A stretch of DNA of 10,038 nucleotides, taken from positions 1 through 10,038 of the forward strand of contig CAJPKC010000022.1 in NCBI GenBank assembly GCA_905370255.1, read 5' to 3'. A program made the position numbers and the translations under genes. The notes under the pieces are model-generated. The model ran no database searches and was not told the DNA's origin. It saw only the letters and a list, made by a program, of their open reading frames with translations. This document shows positions 7,739 through 10,038 of the stretch, piece by piece. Within the stretch, counting starts at the first letter, position 1. Every line of letters begins with the position of its first letter. This DNA is from Streptococcus oralis. GTDB lineage: Bacteria; Bacillota; Bacilli; Lactobacillales; Streptococcaceae.

Positions 7739-7768
7739 ATTATATCACAAGAATAAAGGTAGTGTAAA
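7739..7768 (-). promoter_or_regulatory. Promoter of the methyltransferase-rgg operon
   Basis: On the minus strand, -35 TTTACA (7763-7768), an 18-nt spacer and a consensus -10 TATAAT (7739-7744) preceded by TGA form a strong promoter about 29 nt from the ATG. The -35 lies inside direct repeat copy B. The stretch TTCTTGTGATATAAT is almost shared with the queH promoter. Confidence 0.75.
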
Positions 7769-7797
7769 ATAAGTTGTATAAATGCAAAAAGGAATAA
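7762..7797 (+). repeat. Direct repeat copy B
   Basis: GTGTAAAATAAGTTGTATAA and the following ATGCAAAAAGGAATAA match copy A at 5754-5790 apart from about six differences and a one-base gap. The two copies lie in the same orientation on either side of the rgg/methyltransferase operon. It supplies the -35 of that operon's promoter. Confidence 0.6.
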
Positions 7798-7970
7798 TTT
7801 TACCACAGTATTGAACTATTTTTGGTCTTCTAGACTCCAAAAAACACTTTTAACCTAAACTTCATTTTTATCCACAAATCTTAAGTCTCAACTGATTTAT
7901 TGAATTCTCGCAAGACACGGACTAAAAATTTAAAAGATTGATCCATCTATTTCTATCCCAGTACATTTTA
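7798..7970. other. Intergenic spacer with small ORF remnants
   Basis: Between repeat B and the queH terminator no real gene is seen. The minus strand carries a 21-codon ORF (7946 to 7881, starting MDQSFKFLVRVL and ending EFNKSVET) with a poor SD, then an 11-codon ORF (MKFRLKVFFGV, 7865 to 7830). A second extended -10 on the minus strand (TGGTAAAAT, 7797-7805) lacks a -35. Confidence 0.4.
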
Positions 7971-7972
7971 GC

Positions 7973-7998
7973 AAAAAACCTGCCTTAAGGCAGGTTTT
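7973..7998 (-). terminator. Rho-independent terminator of queH
   Basis: A perfect 10-bp stem (AAAACCTGCC 7975-7984, GGCAGGTTTT 7989-7998) with a TTAA loop continues into a T-run on the minus strand. It lies 4 nt after the queH stop. The A and T tracts on both sides would let it work on either strand. Confidence 0.9.
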
Positions 7999-8001
7999 CC
8001 T

Positions 8002-8769
8002 TTAAATATCTAATTTTGTAACGGTGAACTTGATATGGGAATAATCTTTCTCAATATCCTTATCTACCATAAAGGCTGTTGCATCCTTCTTGACCTGTAC
8101 CAAGTCAATATTTTGAGCTTGAGCTGCATAGACACAGCCACAGTAACATTGGCGATAAATGTCGTACTCTTCACACATTTCTACAGAGCGTTTATAACCT
8201 TGATTTTTCTTAAAATCACTGGGAAGATAGTGAGTGGTGTAGATTTTCTGCACATCAATCCCGATACTATTGATGGTTTGTGAATTTTTATGAGGACTGA
8301 TGGTTAGGGCTGAGCCAAAGTAGTCAAATCCTAAGTCCATGGCTACCTGCGCTGTCTTATCCAAACGATAGTCAAAACAAACCTTGCAACGATCGCCACC
8401 TTCAGGTTCTTCTTCCAAACCTCGAACCAGTTTACGGTATTCATTGGGTTCGTATGGTGCTTCTAGGTATTGGACGTTATTGCCAGTTCTCTCATTAAAA
8501 TCACTGACAAACTTTTTAGTCACATAGGCACGCTTATGATATTCAGCTTTGGGATGGATATTTGAATTAGCAAAATAAATGGTCACATCGGCATACTTAG
8601 TCAAGTACTCTAAAGTGTAGGTACTGCAGGGAGCACAACAGACGTGCATGAGAATAGTTGGTCTTTCTTCATTTTTTTCCCAAACTTGAACCATCTTTTG
8701 CATGACACGGTCATAGTTGATCTTTTGATTGGGATTCATCTTGCTTAGAATTTCTTCTACATCAATCAT
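8002..8769 (-). CDS. queH: Epoxyqueuosine reductase QueH
   Basis: QueH (DUF208) reduces epoxyqueuosine to queuosine at wobble position 34 of tRNAs with GUN anticodons; it replaces the unrelated QueG in many bacteria. The 255-residue protein carries its metal-binding cysteines in HVCCAPCS (C44, C45, C48), RCKVCFDYRL (C128, C131) and RQCYCGCVY (C208, C210, C212); characterised QueH binds a 4Fe-4S cluster and a further iron near it. Other conserved parts are YFANSNIHPKAEY (65-77) and FGSALTISPHKNS (151-163). The ATG at 8769 has SD AAGGAGAA (8774-8781). It has its own promoter and terminator, so it is probably monocistronic despite the upstream MFS gene on the same strand. No other queuosine genes are in the window. 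Confidence 0.95.
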   Translation of the reverse strand: MIDVEEILSKMNPNQKINYDRVMQKMVQVWEKNEERPTILMHVCCAPCSTYTLEYLTKYADVTIYFANSNIHPKAEYHKRAYVTKKFVSDFNERTGNNVQYLEAPYEPNEYRKLVRGLEEEPEGGDRCKVCFDYRLDKTAQVAMDLGFDYFGSALTISPHKNSQTINSIGIDVQKIYTTHYLPSDFKKNQGYKRSVEMCEEYDIYRQCYCGCVYAAQAQNIDLVQVKKDATAFMVDKDIEKDYSHIKFTVTKLDI

Positions 8770-8783
8770 GCTCTTCTCCTTTT

Positions 8784-8808
8784 CTTCTTGTTATTTTATC
8801 ACAAGAAG
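8784..8808. promoter_or_regulatory. Inverted repeat over the queH -10 (possible operator)
   Basis: CTTCTTGT (8784-8791) and ACAAGAAG (8801-8808) are perfect 8-bp inverted arms separated by 9 nt. The arms straddle the -10 hexamer at 8793-8798. Only one arm lies in the transcript, so this looks like a protein-binding site rather than an RNA hairpin. The protein is unknown. Confidence 0.45.
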
Positions 8809-8821
8809 GCTCTTTGGGCAA
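8793..8821 (-). promoter_or_regulatory. queH promoter
   Basis: On the minus strand, -35 TTGCCC (8816-8821), a 17-nt spacer and -10 TAAAAT (8793-8798) with an upstream TGA form an extended -10 promoter. Predicted transcription start is near 8786, about 17 nt before the ATG. Confidence 0.7.
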
Positions 8822-8836
8822 ATAGGGTTTCGTGCT

Positions 8837-10038
8837 TTATTCAGTTATTAAGTCCTGATTTAATAGCTTGCCCATTCTATTTAGACCAATTCTTAAGATA
8901 GGATAGGTTAATAGTAAGATAAGACCTAGAACTAAAAAGACAGCTACAAGACCCCAACGATCAATCAACCAACCTGTCAATGGGAAAATGACAATCATGG
9001 AAAGACTAAAGAGCATGGAATTGATACTAAGCATAGTTGCTCTTACACTGGAAGGTAAATAACCTTGTAAGTCATTGAAATAGATAGGCTGATAAACTGC
9101 ATAAAGTGTATTGGTTAAAAGATATACAAGAAGAAAAGCAAAGGGGGTTCCTGAAAACACCAACAACAAGGCCAAGCCCGTTAGTGCAACAAGAGTCGGA
9201 AAAACTCGATTGCTATTCCATTTTTTACCAATTTGACTAGCTACATAAACTGCTATAAGATTTAAGCCACTACCAATCAGCATGACCAGTGAAACCTGCC
9301 ATCCTGCTAAGTCACTTATTTTCTGCTGATAGTAAAAGTAAAACATGCACATGAGTGTTCCGACTAGCTGATAAGTCATCATCCAATAAAAGAGTACTGG
9401 TTTTTCCTGCCATTCTTTTCGAACTTGCAGGACAATCGTTTTAAAGGTTAAGCTTTCATTTTTTTCTCTCTTAGCCATTGGTTCTTTCATAAAATAAATC
9501 AAAATGATAGAAAGAAATGATAATCCAATAGCAATTAGATAGGTCCAAGCCAATGCTCCGTGAATAAAGAAGCCTGCCACAACTGTACCTAGGGTTCGGG
9601 TGACTTCTGCCACACCAGACAAAAAGCTAGAAATCTGAAGATATCGGTCCTTTTGACCCGCTTCTACCGCAGAATCATATAAGAAAGCGGTGCTGGTTCC
9701 CGAGTCAAAATTATAGGACCAAGCACTGACCATCATGGCAAGAGCATAGATCCAAAAATTCCCCTGACCAAACAAAATCAAGATAGAGGATACAATACTG
9801 GCCAAGCGAGCCAAATAGAGATTGGTCTTGTAGCTAAATCGATCGGCCAACATACCAGATGGGATTTCACATAAGAGACTTGTCCCATGAAAGATACTCT
9901 CTAATAGACCGATTTGCAGCAAGGAGAGACCATTCTGAATGAAAAATAAAATCCAAAAACTGGTAATTCCAAAATAAGAAGTGAATTCCAGACCTGCCAG
10001 GAGTGGAATATTGGGTTTGTAAGTTCTTTTAACAATCG
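8837..10038 (-). CDS. MFS transporter (5' end outside window)
   Basis: The frame is open from the right window edge to a TAA at 8837, giving about 399 residues; the start codon lies just past 10038. The first visible residues are IVKRTYKPNIPLLAGLEF, so very little is probably missing. A start at the internal TTG near 9922 would remove the first helix and is rejected. The protein has about 12 hydrophobic segments. The MFS motif A loop is GMLADRFSYK between helices 2 and 3, and its echo GWLIDRWG occurs in the second half. A basic, polar central loop (MKEPMAKREKNES) divides the halves. Such drug:proton-antiporter-like proteins export small molecules, but the substrate cannot be read. It ends LLNQDLITE, 67 nt before the queH start and without a clear terminator. 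Confidence 0.9.
   Translation of the reverse strand, partial: IVKRTYKPNIPLLAGLEFTSYFGITSFWILFFIQNGLSLLQIGLLESIFHGTSLLCEIPSGMLADRFSYKTNLYLARLASIVSSILILFGQGNFWIYALAMMVSAWSYNFDSGTSTAFLYDSAVEAGQKDRYLQISSFLSGVAEVTRTLGTVVAGFFIHGALAWTYLIAIGLSFLSIILIYFMKEPMAKREKNESLTFKTIVLQVRKEWQEKPVLFYWMMTYQLVGTLMCMFYFYYQQKISDLAGWQVSLVMLIGSGLNLIAVYVASQIGKKWNSNRVFPTLVALTGLALLLVFSGTPFAFLLVYLLTNTLYAVYQPIYFNDLQGYLPSSVRATMLSINSMLFSLSMIVIFPLTGWLIDRWGLVAVFLVLGLILLLTYPILRIGLNRMGKLLNQDLITE

Overview
The window looks like chromosome of a mitis-group Streptococcus (S. mitis, S. oralis, S. pneumoniae or a close relative). The triosephosphate isomerase, RlmCD, RecX, QueH and Rgg-type proteins all read as streptococcal. The DNA is AT-rich, promoters have the extended -10 (TGnTAtAAT) common in this group, and SD sites are AGGAG-like. 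From memory, tpiA and the RlmCD gene are far apart in S. pneumoniae TIGR4, so a relative with a different gene order is more likely than pneumococcus itself.

Left part (1-3466, all minus strand): an ABC-type exporter cut by the window edge, then tpiA, then the 23S rRNA methyltransferase RlmCD. tpiA has a clear promoter and is followed by two tandem hairpins before the ABC gene. Middle (3522-5707, plus strand): an aminoglycoside-phosphotransferase-like kinase and recX form one unit. A DUF402 phosphatase-family gene follows with its own extended -10 and ends at a textbook terminator. The 55-bp gap between RlmCD and the kinase gene holds two overlapping divergent promoters. In both, the -10 hexamer ends 6 nt before the ATG and there is no SD, so both mRNAs are probably leaderless.

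Accessory segment (about 5750-7970): a very AT-rich block carries a two-gene minus-strand operon, a SAM-dependent methyltransferase followed by an Rgg/MutR-family regulator with a GTG start. An imperfect direct repeat of about 36 bp lies on each side. It resembles a transposon end, and the right copy supplies the -35 of the operon promoter. This is the most novel-looking part of the window: probably a horizontally acquired, possibly peptide-pheromone-controlled methyltransferase cassette. Its substrate cannot be read from the sequence. A 19-codon ORF converging on the 3' end of rgg is a weak pheromone candidate.

Right part (8002-10038, minus strand): queH (epoxyqueuosine reductase, last step of queuosine tRNA modification) has its own terminator and a promoter whose -10 sits inside a perfect 8-bp inverted repeat. 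Next is an MFS transporter whose start lies beyond the window. No RNA genes, CRISPR arrays or intact insertion sequences were seen.
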